Source: Cryphonectria parasitica EP155 (Eukaryota > Ascomycota > Sordariomycetes > Diaporthales > Cryphonectriaceae). From it: DNA of 64,000 bases. Below, piece after piece: positions 35,732-48,403 of this stretch (positions within the stretch are counted from its first letter, which is position 1; every line of letters starts with the position of its first letter). The notes under the pieces were generated by a model. That model ran no database searches and was not told the origin of the DNA. It worked only from the letters and a program-made list of their open reading frames with translations. The stretch is from NCBI RefSeq assembly GCF_011745365.1, contig NW_024468918.1:958488-1022487 (forward strand), given 5' to 3'. The position numbers and the translations under genes are program-made.

Positions 35732-37423
35732 TCAGACCTGATCAGATGGCATGGCCTTTTCTCCTCGCCCACCATCATGCGCTGATGATGAGTTCTTCTC
35801 AGCCATCTTCGCCTCCCTTTCCCTCGCAATCTCTGCCGCAAACTTGCTCTTCAGCCGTAATTTCTCCCCATGGCTGTAAAAGTAAAACACAGGCGTCGTG
35901 ACAAACACAGCGATAATCGCCAGGATCGTGCTCGCCCACTCCAGCGGGTACTGCTTCCCGATATTGCTGTACATGGGGCTCGAATACAAGGCCGCAATGC
36001 CCGAGAGGAAGTCCCGGGCAAAGTCGTTGCCACCTGTCGCGGAGGCTGCGTACACCCCGTAGGCGGCGACCGTGTAGTCGATGGAGCTCTGGTAGATGGA
36101 GTAGTTGGCGATGCCCACGAGGCAGGAGAAGATCATGGGCGCGATCCAGGGGATGCCGTAGCTTGGGCCGAGCGATGTCCACGCGAAGCCGATCAGCCCG
36201 ATGGGCTCAAGGAGGATCACGTACCGAAGCCACCAAAGCCTGGCCTCTGGGGAGACCGAGTCTGGCCCATCTTTCCTCCTGCGCTGACGGAACATGTGGA
36301 TCGATGGCAGGAAGGAAAAGTAGGCGAGTATGTAACCAACAAGCAGGCTTGAGAGAAAAAAAACCAATTACAGTCAGTATCATCTCAACAGGACGGGGCG
36401 AGGATTTACATACGGTACAAACGCCAGACTGATCCCGATAGTGCCAAAGCCCCATTGCTTGTAGACCGGCTGAAACCCCTGTAGGAAAATGAAGATGAGG
36501 TTATCGCTGAAGCCACTCACGGCCGAGAGCCAGGCCACGATCGGTTCGGTGATCAGCATGTAGAACGGTCGACTCCAGATGACAAAGACCTCCCGCGCTG
36601 TCATACGCCTCTTCTTAACCTCGTTCGGGCCCCAAATGTTCTCCCCATTTTTTCGCCTCTTCTTCGCCAGCCGGTCGAGCATGATTGTGGACCGGGTCTC
36701 GGGGACGCAGACAAAGTGCAGGAGCTGCACAGCACCGCCGGCGATGAGCTGCGTATAGAAAATCCACTGCAGCGGCTGCCTCGCCTCCACAAAGCCGCCC
36801 ACGACGGCACCGACCACGGAGCCACCGACAGAGCTCAAGACGAGGAAGGCGATGGCGTACTCCTGGTCCTCGGGCTCCCACATGTCAGCCAGAACACCGA
36901 GCGTGACGCTCCCTCCGGCTGTCGAGAGCCCGCCCAGGAGTCGGCAGATTACGAGTGTGGCATAGTTGGGCGCATATGCACACGGAAACTGCCAGATGTT
37001 GACCAGGAGGAGGCTGAGCTGCTGGGTCGGCCAGCGACCGAGCTCCTCGGACCAGGGCGCCCAGAGTTCGCAGCCAAAGGCGTATGCACAGAGGAACGTG
37101 AGTTGCGGTACGCGTGCGGCCTGCTGGCTGATGTGGAACTTTTCAGCCACGCCATCGACAGCGTTGGCATACAAAGACGCGTTGAGATTGATACTAATCT
37201 GGATCAGGAACATGATGGTGAGAATAAGCCACTTCCTCCATGTTGGGTAGGAGTAGCCGAGGTGCTCATAGGCGTCTTCTTCTTTGAGCTCGGGCCTATT
37301 GGCCAATGTGTTCTCTGGTTGCGAAGGCTCTTCAGGTGCGGCCAAACCTTGACGCGTTGTATCTTCCACATGATGATCCTCAGGCTTGGTATCAAGACCG
37401 TTGTCCTTGGAAGTATGATCCAT
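35732..37423 (-). CDS. MFS transporter, DHA1-like (drug/polyamine-type antiporter)
   Basis: Exons (complement): 37423-36414, 36347-35732; 541 aa from this Met. The same frame is open to 37546 and would add 41 residues; I prefer the internal Met because the upstream part has no membrane segment or domain. A charged ~60-residue N-tail precedes TM1 (WLILTIMFLIQISINLNASLY). Typical 12-span DHA1 features follow: the TM2-3 region FGCELWAPWSEELGRWPTQQL, then CRLLGGLSTAGGSVTLGVLADMW, and the long central loop DRLAKKRRKNGENIWGP. It should exchange protons for a small cationic or amphipathic solute across the plasma membrane. The C-tail (FAAEIAREREAKMAEKN) is cytosolic and charged. The intron splits a Pro codon. 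Confidence 0.88.
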
Positions 37424-38303
37424 TTTGGCAGTCACATTGGACTTGCACGGGGCCTTGGCAGGTTCCCACGACAAGAGAGGGTGATGATTTCTTTCAAAAG
37501 GACTATTTCTTGTCTTCACAAGCGAAGAGCAACGGTATCCCTTCATAGATCATGCAAACTTGTGTTGTATCTGCTCTGCGAGCTGGCGTCAATGGCCTTT
37601 ATATGATCCATGTCATTTTTAGCCCTCACCCGTCTTCCAACTGCTGTATCATCAGGCAGTGAGCAGGACAGGGCCTTGCCGCCACCCCTGACCAGCAACC
37701 ATACGCCCAGGCTTCCTGTGACCACATCAAGATGAGCAGTCGTGAATTGCAGGTGTGCGAGAGGCAACACCACGCTTGTCAGCATTGGGGGTCGAAAGGA
37801 TCAAGCACAGTGGCTTGCCAAGTTCCAATCAGGCCGCTTGACCACCCATCCAACCCTCGCCTTGGGCACTGCGAGCCGCATCCGCTTCCCCACCATCTCC
37901 ATCCTCTTTGTCTGCAATGACGTAGTTGGACGCTCTCAGCCATCAGATGACTGCAATTGGCGGCTATCCGAGGATACGCGAGCATTCCGTTTGAGCCAAG
38001 ACATTTATAGTTGAAGAACTATCGTCGATCGATCTATACGCCGTGTTGAAATCCTTCAGCAGTCCATCGCAAGAACGGCTAACAGACGCTGCACGAGGTG
38101 AAGATCTGTCGGTTCATGTTCTGGCCCTGATGAGACTCTGGAAAAGGCATCACGGCTTGCGATAGTCTGAGGTGGTATTTAAGAGACCGCCGCTCTATGG
38201 CTTACTGGCGCCATTGATGAAGTAGGCGCTGTGTTGGGACAAGTGTGCTCAAGTTCAGCCGCGGGATTTGCCCATGAAATTGAGCAGACCATCAGAGCAT
38301 CCT
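37424..38303. other. Intergenic region (MFS / ELP3)
   Basis: About 0.9 kb between the MFS start and the ELP3 stop, both on the minus strand. The first ~120 nt may be coding if the longer MFS start (37546) is used. Nothing else was recognised. Confidence 0.45.
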
Positions 38304-40028
38304 TCATGCGTCAGGTCCCGGGCGTCCATCCAGCCATTTGCTCATGTAGGGCCCGTCCAGCCAGTATCCCAACTTTTTATAGTAGCTCCTGACCCCAACA
38401 CCCGAAATGACACTGATCTTTTCGCTGCCATGCTCGTCCCTGGCGATCCGTTCAGCTTCTTCCATCAACAATGTCCCGAAGCCTTGGTGTTGAAACTTCT
38501 TCGGGTCCCGTGCATGAACCGGTACTGCCGTACCGTAGACATGCAGTTCCCGCACCAGACTCGTCTGCTGGCCCACCAGCTCTTCACGAAACGTGTACTT
38601 CTCAGTGCACTTGCGCAGCCTGAGCAGACCGACGAGGATATCCTGCTTAGGATCCTCGTATGCGAGAAACGTCTCCCAGCCACCATTGGCTGTGTAGTCC
38701 CTTCTAATGAGCTCGATCTGGTTGGGCCGTATCTTGTTCTTGACCTCGTTCACGCCTACCTCTCGGGTCCGCACATCGCGGCAGGTGGTGCCGAAGTCCT
38801 TCATGCGGGCGAGGGCAAGCTCGCGAAGATTTCCATTTTCCACACCGGATGTGACGAGAGGCATCGGGATATCACGCTGGACACGGTAGATGCGCGTCCA
38901 TGGCGGAATCAGGGCTAGAATACGGGCGACCAAATCGATCAGACCGTTGGGTGTGTAGTTTTGATACCGCCCCGTCCTCCACAGCTCGTAGAGTCCCGTG
39001 CCTCTGATCACGAGCGTGGGGTAGATCTTGAGACCGTCGGTTCGGAAAGCCGGATTTTCAAAGTACTCGCGGAACTGGTCGAGATCCCGCTCCATGTCAA
39101 CATTGGGGAGATCTGGCATCATGTGGCTGACCACCTTGAAGCCGGCATCTTTGGAGAGACAAAACGTCTCGGCCACGGCAGCTACAGTGTGCCCACGGTT
39201 GGTGTCGCGCGCGACGTCCTCGTACAGAGACTGCACGCCAATCTCCAGCCTTGTGCATCCATACCGCAGCATGCTGGACAGGTGTGGCTGCAGACAGTAG
39301 TCCGGTCTCGTTTCTATAGTGATGCCGACACATTTTGTGTTGCTCATCTCGCCGGCCTCGACAGCTTCGTCGACATTGGAGGTCTGGTATCCGCTGAGGG
39401 CGTTGTGCAGCTGAGAGATGAAATCGTCCCTGTACTGCTCGGGCAGGGACATGAAGGTGCCACCCATGATAATGTACTCGACCTTGTCGACGGAATGGCC
39501 GAGGGACTTGAGCTGATCGACACGGCCGCGCGCCTGCTCAAAGGGATCGTACCTCGCCCGGATGGCGCGCATGGAGGTGGGCTCGTAGCCTGTATAGGAC
39601 TGGGTGCTGTACTCGAAGTCGGAGTCTGGCCCACCGGGACAGTAGACGCAGATGTTGCCAGTATAGGCAATGTGTGGGCAGCGGTGAGGCTTGCACATGA
39701 CGGCAACGACAGCTATGCCCGAGGAGGTCCGGATGGGCTTCGCGACGAGCTTGGGGAGGATGTACTTCTTGTAGTGTTCGGGAACAGCGGCGATAATGGC
39801 AGTCAGGGGCGGCATGTTGTTGATCTTGTGCTTCTTGGCCAACCTGGAACGCACAGCGTTTAGGTTGAGGTCCTTCTTCGGGCGTGCATGGTCCTGGGCG
39901 GCCTCGTGGTCCTCGATGAGGGCGTTAGCGATGTCTGCGCAACATCGCAGGAAACGCTCGTTCTCTGGAGGCAGGTCGGCATCTTTCTTGCGACCCGACT
40001 TGGTCACTGTCACCGTTGTGGTCGCCAT
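38304..40028 (-). CDS. elp3: Elongator complex catalytic subunit ELP3 (tRNA U34 modification)
   Basis: Single exon, 574 aa. The radical-SAM half carries the cluster cysteines in [10 protein letters not shown] and [10 protein letters not shown] (Cys117, Cys127 and Cys130, with Cys112 nearby), then [31 protein letters not shown] and [11 protein letters not shown]. The acetyl-CoA-binding GNAT half is at the C-terminus, with [30 protein letters not shown] and [17 protein letters not shown]. With Elp1-6 it forms the carboxymethyl precursor of mcm5/ncm5 on wobble uridine of tRNAs in the cytoplasm. Length and all motifs are those of the family, so it should be active. It is divergent from the succinyl-CoA ligase gene across a 664-nt promoter region. 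A 300-codon ORF on the opposite strand is a codon-bias shadow. Confidence 0.98.
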   Translation of the reverse strand: MATTTVTVTKSGRKKDADLPPENERFLRCCADIANALIEDHEAAQDHARPKKDLNLNAVRSRLAKKHKINNMPPLTAIIAAVPEHYKKYILPKLVAKPIRTSSGIAVVAVMCKPHRCPHIAYTGNICVYCPGGPDSDFEYSTQSYTGYEPTSMRAIRARYDPFEQARGRVDQLKSLGHSVDKVEYIIMGGTFMSLPEQYRDDFISQLHNALSGYQTSNVDEAVEAGEMSNTKCVGITIETRPDYCLQPHLSSMLRYGCTRLEIGVQSLYEDVARDTNRGHTVAAVAETFCLSKDAGFKVVSHMMPDLPNVDMERDLDQFREYFENPAFRTDGLKIYPTLVIRGTGLYELWRTGRYQNYTPNGLIDLVARILALIPPWTRIYRVQRDIPMPLVTSGVENGNLRELALARMKDFGTTCRDVRTREVGVNEVKNKIRPNQIELIRRDYTANGGWETFLAYEDPKQDILVGLLRLRKCTEKYTFREELVGQQTSLVRELHVYGTAVPVHARDPKKFQHQGFGTLLMEEAERIARDEHGSEKISVISGVGVRSYYKKLGYWLDGPYMSKWLDGRPGPDA

Positions 40029-40692
40029 GGAGAGAATAGAGGCGAGAGTGTCATGGAGGTAAGTTGGTAGGCAGGCAGGTAGGTTGGGTGACAGGCTGAG
40101 GTCTCAAAAAGTTGTTGTGGAGAATGTTCAAAATAAAGTATTGACTATTCGTCAGGACCTGTTGTACATGGTAGTCATGCAGTAGCGATCGAGGAGGGGG
40201 GTCCTACCGTGCTTCTCTGTACGTAGTGGGGGTTCTGAAATTCTGTTAGTGCAGTGGCTAGGTGGCTGATAAGGGACTGATAAGCAGCAGGGAGTAGTTG
40301 GTGAGTCGGCAGGCACAGTGGGAAGAAAAGAAAAAAAAAAAGCTACTCCAATTTGGGATCATTGTGGATCTTTTGCGGTACATATGACGGTACCTACTTG
40401 ATAGTATCCTTTAGCAGTACTGAGGAGGTACCCTGACGCCTTGAGCCCGCCCACAGTGGGTGGTAGGTGAGGCATGTGGGCAACCGAACTAGAACTGTAG
40501 CCGGAACTGAAGCTGCTGCAACGAAACGAACCTCAGCAACTGCCTTTCAGCCAAGCTTAATCAAACACCACCTCATCCTGAATCGAGCCTCCATCTCGAC
40601 GACACAACCCTTTCCTTTTTCCTTTTCCCTGCCCGTTTCTCTACTCTCCTCTCCTCACACATCCTTTCCCTCACCTGCTAGAGCTACCCAAA
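40029..40692. other. Divergent promoter region (ELP3 / succinyl-CoA ligase)
   Basis: Shared by two housekeeping genes. It contains several GTAC elements (40378-40435) and, next to the ligase, the pyrimidine-rich leader listed below. No gene. Confidence 0.5.
40606..40678 (+). promoter_or_regulatory. Pyrimidine-rich leader of the succinyl-CoA ligase gene
   Basis: About 70 nt of almost pure C/T sequence immediately upstream of the start codon, as seen around transcription starts of strongly expressed filamentous-fungal housekeeping genes. Role inferred from composition and position. Confidence 0.4.
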
Positions 40693-42164
<1,472 letters not shown>

Positions 42165-43055
42165 AGCTGCGGCCCCACCGCCATGGCAAGTTGGAGAGGA
42201 AGACCTGACGGCTCTTCATGCACCTCTTCAGGGTAGATAGCGGGCTTCAGGTTGTGTGATCCTCTCGGCAGAGGTAACATGGATCTGTGTACAAGGAACC
42301 ATTGGATGGCTGGAAGGCTCGGCGAGCGTCATATTTGTAGCCTCGTGAACGAGGATGCCTCTTTTCTCATTCGCAAATTTTTATAGACTGGGGCGGAAGC
42401 GGCGTGGTGTCCAAATGCATTTTTCTCATACCCAAATACTTCACTAATCTGTATGTATGTAAGCCTATCTAGGCGTCTCTTGTACGAGGACGGGCCTGGC
42501 TGGGCTGGTGTGGTGTGGTGCAACACCATAGTTGGCTACAAATAGTAGACTTCGATTTGAGATTTCTATAAAACCCATGGAAGAGAAAGAAGAAGCAACC
42601 CCCCCCCCCCATTTACTGATGGCAAGGCTAAGCTGTGCTGAGTGATCAAAATGCTTCATAACCCCCCTGGCTGACCTAAACGCCTTGATTGCGAAACCGA
42701 CTTTGAAAATTTGTCGGCCGTTATGCTCTTGAGGAACCCCTCAAGACTTTGCTGAGTAGACGACATGATCTGTCAACGTCGTCTCTCAACACACCGCATC
42801 ATGCAACACAATAAGAGAAAGCAAAGCTGCCTCCACATCACGCCTTGGTAGCCTTTTTGCAACGACTGCCTCTGGAACCAAGCTCTTGTGTGGGTGGGCA
42901 AGCAGTCCCCAAGTCTTGGGCACAGCACGCAAAGCACAAATTTATGCTCTGCTCTGCCGTGCTCTCATGCCCCTTGGGACAAGACAATGAGTCCTTGGCT
43001 GTTCCACGCTCTTTTGCCCATGTTATATCCGGACACTCGGCCTGTGTGCTCGTAC
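42165..43055. other. Convergent intergenic region (succinyl-CoA ligase / UBC1)
   Basis: About 0.9 kb with a 12-nt C run at 42599-42610. Nothing else was recognised. Confidence 0.5.
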
Positions 43056-43972
43056 TCAGTTCTCGCCTAAGAGACGAGCTGTGACATCTCCCATGTAGGC
43101 CTCTTCCATCTCGTAATCCTCACCGCCGTTCCGTTCGATTCCCACGTAGGCGAAGGCGTCGACAACGCTATCAAGCTCAAAGCCCATGTTGACGAAGCGG
43201 TCGACCATGTTTTTGTTCCAGCCCTGATATCTGTGACCAGGGAAAGGTCCGTCAGCATAATGGCCGGGGATTATGGTCACAATCCTATCCTCACGAGGGC
43301 GGGGAAGAAAGGCCCATGTCTTCTTACCGATTGATGTCATCCTCCTTCTTGGCCTTGCTCTTCCGCTGTATCTGATCGGGAGCAGGATGTATCCTCGGGG
43401 CTCCAGCGTATCTGACGGCCCAGTCATGTGCGACGCTCTCGAAATACTCGGGATCTTCCATCATCATCTTGGCAACCTCTGCGTCTTGGGGATCTTTGGG
43501 ATTTGGGGCCTCGAGGAGCATGCGTAGGGAGAGCAGGGCGGTCTTGATAGTACCGACGGGGGACCAGCCATTGCCAAGAACGTCGAGACAGATTGCGCCC
43601 TGTTTTTTTTCGACACCGTAGAGATGGTATTTAGTTATGATAATCCTCGTGGTGGTGATAATGGTGGAGATGGGTTGAGTCCGAGCATTTCGTTTGTAAG
43701 AGGGAACTCACAGTCTGGCTGCTGACGTTTGGATGCCACATCTTGGTGTCAAACTTCATAACGGGTGACTTGAAGGGATACATATCTGGTATCAGGATGT
43801 CCACTACGTATGTCCCACCGGCATACGGGGTATCTGGAGGACCGGGAAAGGTGCCCTTGAGATGTGTCAGGTTGCTCTGGTCGATTGGAGATGCAGAAAC
43901 ACCTGACTTGTCTCTGTCCTGGTGCATGTCTGCCAACTCTTTGGCAATCCTGCGCTCACGGGTGGTGGCCAT
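43056..43972 (-). CDS. ubc1: Ubiquitin-conjugating enzyme E2 with C-terminal UBA domain (UBC1/UBE2K type)
   Basis: Exons (complement): 43972-43712, 43599-43328, 43230-43056; 235 aa. The UBC fold starts RERRIAKELADMHQD. The HPN motif is in MWHPNVSSQTGAICLDVLG, with the catalytic cysteine at Cys91, just after intron 1. WSPVGTIKTALLSLRMLLEAPNP and a C-terminal UBA domain (about residues 190-232, from NMVDRFVNMGFELDSVVDAF) identify it as Ubc1/E2-25K and not as Ubc4/5. Such enzymes extend Lys48-linked chains that send substrates to the proteasome. The start is the ATG at 43972; the in-frame codon two positions upstream is TTG. It shares a divergent promoter with RPT2, a subunit of the machine that destroys its products. 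Confidence 0.96.
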
Positions 43973-45107
43973 GTTCAAAGATTGGGGGGAGGAGGGGAGG
44001 GAGGATAAAACGGATGTTGCTAGTTTCTGTCCAACCTGCAGCTGAGAAATGGATTGGTAAGAACACTTTCAGTCTGACGTTGAGGCTGCAGATCAAGCCT
44101 GATAAGTGTGGCGGATGGTTGTCGAATTTCGCCTTTCCCCCCCTCTTTTCTGTTCTTTTAGAAGGGAGAGAGAGAATGAGGGGTGAAAGGGAGGGGAGAG
44201 GAAAGTGGGGGCGAAGCCGGTTCTTCACAGATGAGGTCAAGGATGGAAAGTTGAGTTTGATGTTGAGGGGTCACGAACAAAGTGCCACGAGTCGTCGTCA
44301 GGTTACAGGCAGAATGACCCTGTCCAGCCCCGATCCAGTTCAGTTGAGAACTACAGCCTTCTCAAGGCTACAAGGGAGTGAGGCAACAACCAGAGAACCA
44401 GGAATTGGGTACAGATGAACAGCTGAAATACGAGGCGGAGGAGAAAGAGTCAGGCTCCAAAGAGCTGCAGGAGTGAAGGAGGAGGAGGACTCGGTATTAT
44501 TAGTGTGGTCTTGCCAGCCTGCTGTTGATAGATGCTTTCGTACCATACCATATGCAGTTCAGTACCGCGGTACCCAGAGCAATCGACTCAGTATCTCACA
44601 TGGCTCAAAATAAAGTATGAATGATCAGTGGTAGGCAGCTTCAATGGGTAGTTTCCAGCAGTGACCTCATTGGACTAGGCCTACAGTGGGGGCCTAGCCC
44701 ACTACAAGGTACCATGCATGTACTGTGGTACGACAGTGCATGCTGTACTATGATACCTCGGGGGTCACAGCTAGCCCTTGCCCGGCCTAGCCCGGCAGGC
44801 AATTGTGTCGAGCTTGTGAGAGCACCTCAGGATGCGTGTCAAAGTGGCAGCCTGATTACCTAACTCTGTCCCAATCAACCTACCTTCACAGCTTGTCTGG
44901 CCGTGTGGCTGCTTCCCATTTATCCTGGTTAGCATCAAAGCAAACAAGCCGCACCAGTCAACCATCCGAAGCATCCTCATCTCCAGGCTTTCTAAAGGCC
45001 TCAAAGAGAGACAATCTTTTTGTTTTGGGTCTATTTGAACGCTCCTGTTCTGCCTTGCCACTGTCGCCGAAGCCAAACCGAACGTTCCTCGCAGCTGAAC
45101 TGTCAAC
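43973..45107. other. Divergent intergenic region (UBC1 / RPT2), rich in GTAC palindromes
   Basis: 1.1 kb between two ubiquitin-proteasome genes. It contains the perfect 12-nt palindrome GTACCGCGGTAC at 44562-44573 and a cluster of GTAC and TAGGCC/GGCCTA inverted elements at 44670-44760. No gene was supported. Confidence 0.55.
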
Positions 45108-46779
45108 ATGGTACGCCAAATTCCATGGCCTTCGTTCTCGTCTTGCCTTTTTTGGCAGTCCACTCCTCTCGCAGCATCCATTTAGTATTATCTACTGACG
45201 ATATTCTTTCCATAACAGGGTCAGAACCAGTCTGGTATGGGCCCAGGCCAGGATGGCCGCGACGAGAAGGATAAGAAGGTACGCTTTGCATCATCCACAC
45301 AATCCCGAACTTCATTCCCGGCCTTCTTCTTTGTGATGGTCGTGAAGCCCTTGTTGCTGACATTCTCTCATTCTCAACCGTACAGAAGGACAAGCCCAAG
45401 TATGAACCCCCACCAAAGCCTACCATGCGCGTTGGCCGCAAAAAGAGAAAGCAGGGTGGTACCAGCGCTGCCGCCAAGCTTCCCGCCATCTACCCCAGCC
45501 AGCGCTGCAAGCTCCGCCTCTTGCGGATGCAGCGCATACACGACCATTTGCTCCTCGAGGAGGAGTACGTCGAGAACCAGGAACGTCTCCGCAAGGCAAA
45601 GGCGGCAAAGGACAGCTCTGCTCCTGCCGCTGCTGACGACCACGCCGATGACCGTAACGCCGACGAGCGTGGCCGTGTCGACGATATGAGGGGAAGTCCC
45701 ATGGGTGTCGGCACCCTCGAGGAGATGATCGACGACGACCACGCCATCGTATCCAGCACTACCGGCCCCGAATACTACGTCAGCATCATGAGCTTTGTCG
45801 ACAAGGACCTTCTCGAGCCCGGCGCTAGCGTCCTGCTGCACCACAAGAGCGTCAGCATCGTGGGTGTCCTGACGGACGATACGGACCCTGCCGTCAGCGT
45901 CATGAAACTGGACAAGGCCCCGACCGAGTCATATGCGGACATTGGCGGCCTGGAGCAGCAGATCCAGGAGGTCAGGGAGTCGGTCGAGCTGCCCCTGCTG
46001 CACCCGGAGCTGTACGAGGAGATGGGCATCAAACCGCCCAAGGGCGTTATTCTCTACGGCGCTCCAGGTACTGGAAAAACTCTCTTGGCCAAAGCCGTGG
46101 CAAATCAGACGTCTGCAACCTTCCTGCGCATTGTTGGCTCCGAGCTGATCCAGAAGTATCTCGGTGACGGGCCCCGCCTGGTCCGCCAGCTCTTCCAGGC
46201 AAGTCCAGCGCCCGCGCCCTGTCAGATAAAATATAAAACATGGGATTCTCTGCTGACATGTATGACACGCAGGTTGCTGGAGAGAACGCTCCGTCGATTG
46301 TCTTCATTGACGAGATTGATGCTATCGGCACAAAGCGTTACGAGTCTACGTCGGGTGGCGAGCGAGAGGTGCAGCGGACCATGCTTGAGCTTCTCAACCA
46401 GCTGGACGGCTTCGATGATCGCGGCGACGTCAAGGTCATCATGGCAACCAACAAGATCGAGACGCTGGATCCTGCCCTGATTAGGCCTGGCCGAATCGAC
46501 CGAAAGATTCTCTTTGAGCCTCCAGACCAGAACACGAAGCGCAAGATCTTCAACTTGCACACGTCCAAGATGAACCTCAATGAAGACGTGGAACTAGAGG
46601 AATTCATCGCGCAGAAGGATGATCTCTCTGGCGCCGATATCAAGGCCATCTGCTCCGAGGCTGGCTTATTGGCACTGCGAGAGAGACGTATGCGGGTGCA
46701 GATGTCCGACTTCCGGTCTGCACGTGAGAGAGTGCTCCGGACGAAGCAGGAAGGCGAACCCGAGGGATTGTATTTGTAG
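45108..46779 (+). CDS. rpt2: 26S proteasome regulatory ATPase Rpt2
   Basis: Exons: 45108-45110 (the ATG alone), 45219-45278, 45386-46198, 46273-46779; 460 aa. The spliced N-terminus MGQNQSG is the N-myristoylation signal conserved in Rpt2. Following features: a coiled-coil ([26 protein letters not shown] split by other residues), an OB region, the Walker [23 protein letters not shown], Walker B VFIDEIDA, the pore-region residues and the arginine-finger motif RPGRIDRKI. The C-terminus LYL is an HbYX-type tail that opens the 20S gate. Rpt2 sits in the hexameric ATPase ring of the 19S base. The last intron (46199-46272) is GC-AG (GCAAGT donor) and falls exactly between LFQ and [10 protein letters not shown]. 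Confidence 0.97.
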
Positions 46780-48403
46780 TCTTGACAAGTGTGTACATTT
46801 GCTTCTTACATGGGGAAAGGCAGGGAGGTTAATGAGAAAAACTTATCGCTACAGACGAGCAATAGCATGGCTAGGCGATAGATGACAAATAGATGCTTAT
46901 TGGGCCGAACTTCTCTGGCTTATACTGACGAGACGATGGTCTTTTGCTGAAGGTCTACATGCTCACCTATTTTATTTTAATTATTTGCTTTCCTTTTTTC
47001 TTCTTTTTTTTTTCTTCTTCTTTTCCTTTTCTTTTTTTTTTTGTCTCTTTTTTATTTCCCTCGGAGATGACGAAATGGTTTGGGTTAATCTGGAGGCCTC
47101 TGGAGGATTGCCGGTTCAGGAAACCCGTGATGATGGCGGGAGGATTTGGTGTGCCAAGGGGCAGAGAAGCCAAAACTGACTTGACTGATGCTCCACCCTT
47201 TGTCGCCCTATACGATTCAAGACGATCGTCATCACATGCAACCTGGGGACGTGGCCATGCGTGCGTGCGGCTGTGCATGGGAGCCATTGTGCGGGCTGCA
47301 CTTCATGAATCCAAATATCAAACAGAGACCTTGGACCGCTTCTGCGACTATGCGCGATTTCTGACCGCCTGTTATGCCTCTACTCTCCTGTTTTTTTCCC
47401 ACCCCTCAATCATTTTATAACATATACGTAAATTGCCGACGGCGTCTATCCCGGAATGAGTTTGGCATGAGGTATTTCTCAAAGCCGGATGCCACAGTAT
47501 GGAAAACAATTCCCTCGGGATGCCTGAAGCGAGACATGTCCTCCTTGTGCTGCATAATGCAAGTTGCTGATCGATTCAATCATTTCCCTCCCTTGTTTGT
47601 CAGTCCTCCTGGCCACGAGACCAGATTTTCCCCCTCCTCTTCCGTCACAGGCTCACCGCCGTGTTAGCAAGTTTTGAGTTTAGATACAATGACAATTAAC
47701 CGTTGGAGTGTGCAGATGGGTCATCTTCATCATAATGGTGCCACCTCGATTCAGGTGGTCACTTCTGTCCGCCAAGTGTCAAGTCTAACCGAATCATATG
47801 GAAACGCCCATAATGTTCCCTCGGGGTGTAAGTAGCATCCTTTTCCCGCCCCATTATGCTTTCTGCCAGAGCGCTGCCACCGCCAAGTCCTGTGCTTTGT
47901 TCTGTAGTCAGTTGCACTGCCTCCAGACGACGTAGAGAGTTTGGCGAGCTGATAGCCAACACTCCGGGTATACTATCCACCTAAGATTAAAGTATCCAGT
48001 AAAGGATAAAACTGTGACCACTCCTTTCCGCTTCAAGAACTATTGGAGCATGTGATATCGAGATATGTAATACTGAAGAGGGAAAAGCTCAACCTGATAG
48101 TATCTGGAATCCTCCCGCTCCACCTCCTTCTGCCCCCGTTTCATGGTGAGTGAGGTATTACACCAGCCCATCTAATAACAATCCTTCCTCCTGCTGTGTA
48201 GTGGATTGAAAGCACGCTTCGTTCCGAGTCTTCAAGGATAAATCCCTCAATCATCGTGGTCAGAGTCTCCTGTTTCTCGACGCTTCGAAGTTCTTGCTCA
48301 TCTACTCTCGCCTCCTTCTCCCATATAAATTCCCCTCTGTCCTCCACTGAATTTCTACTGTATGGTCTTCAGTGTCTCGCAGAGCTACCAGGTCTATCTC
48401 GCC
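46780..48403. other. 1.6-kb intergenic region (RPT2 / P-type ATPase)
   Basis: A pyrimidine tract, almost all T with some C, runs from about 46981 to 47052. Minus-strand ORFs (47759-47980, 48141-48347) have no clear family. No gene was supported. Confidence 0.5.

Noticed and set aside
36716..37606. 296-codon plus-strand ORF opposite the MFS transporter
   Set aside because: Same reason: antisense shadow of a real gene.
38961..39863. 300-codon plus-strand ORF opposite ELP3
   Set aside because: It lies wholly inside the ELP3 coding sequence on the other strand and has no family content; codon bias in GC-rich third positions creates such shadows.
47759..47980. Minus-strand ORF of 73 codons between RPT2 and the ATPase
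   Set aside because: Composition looks somewhat gene-like, but I could not extend it by splicing or assign it to any family.
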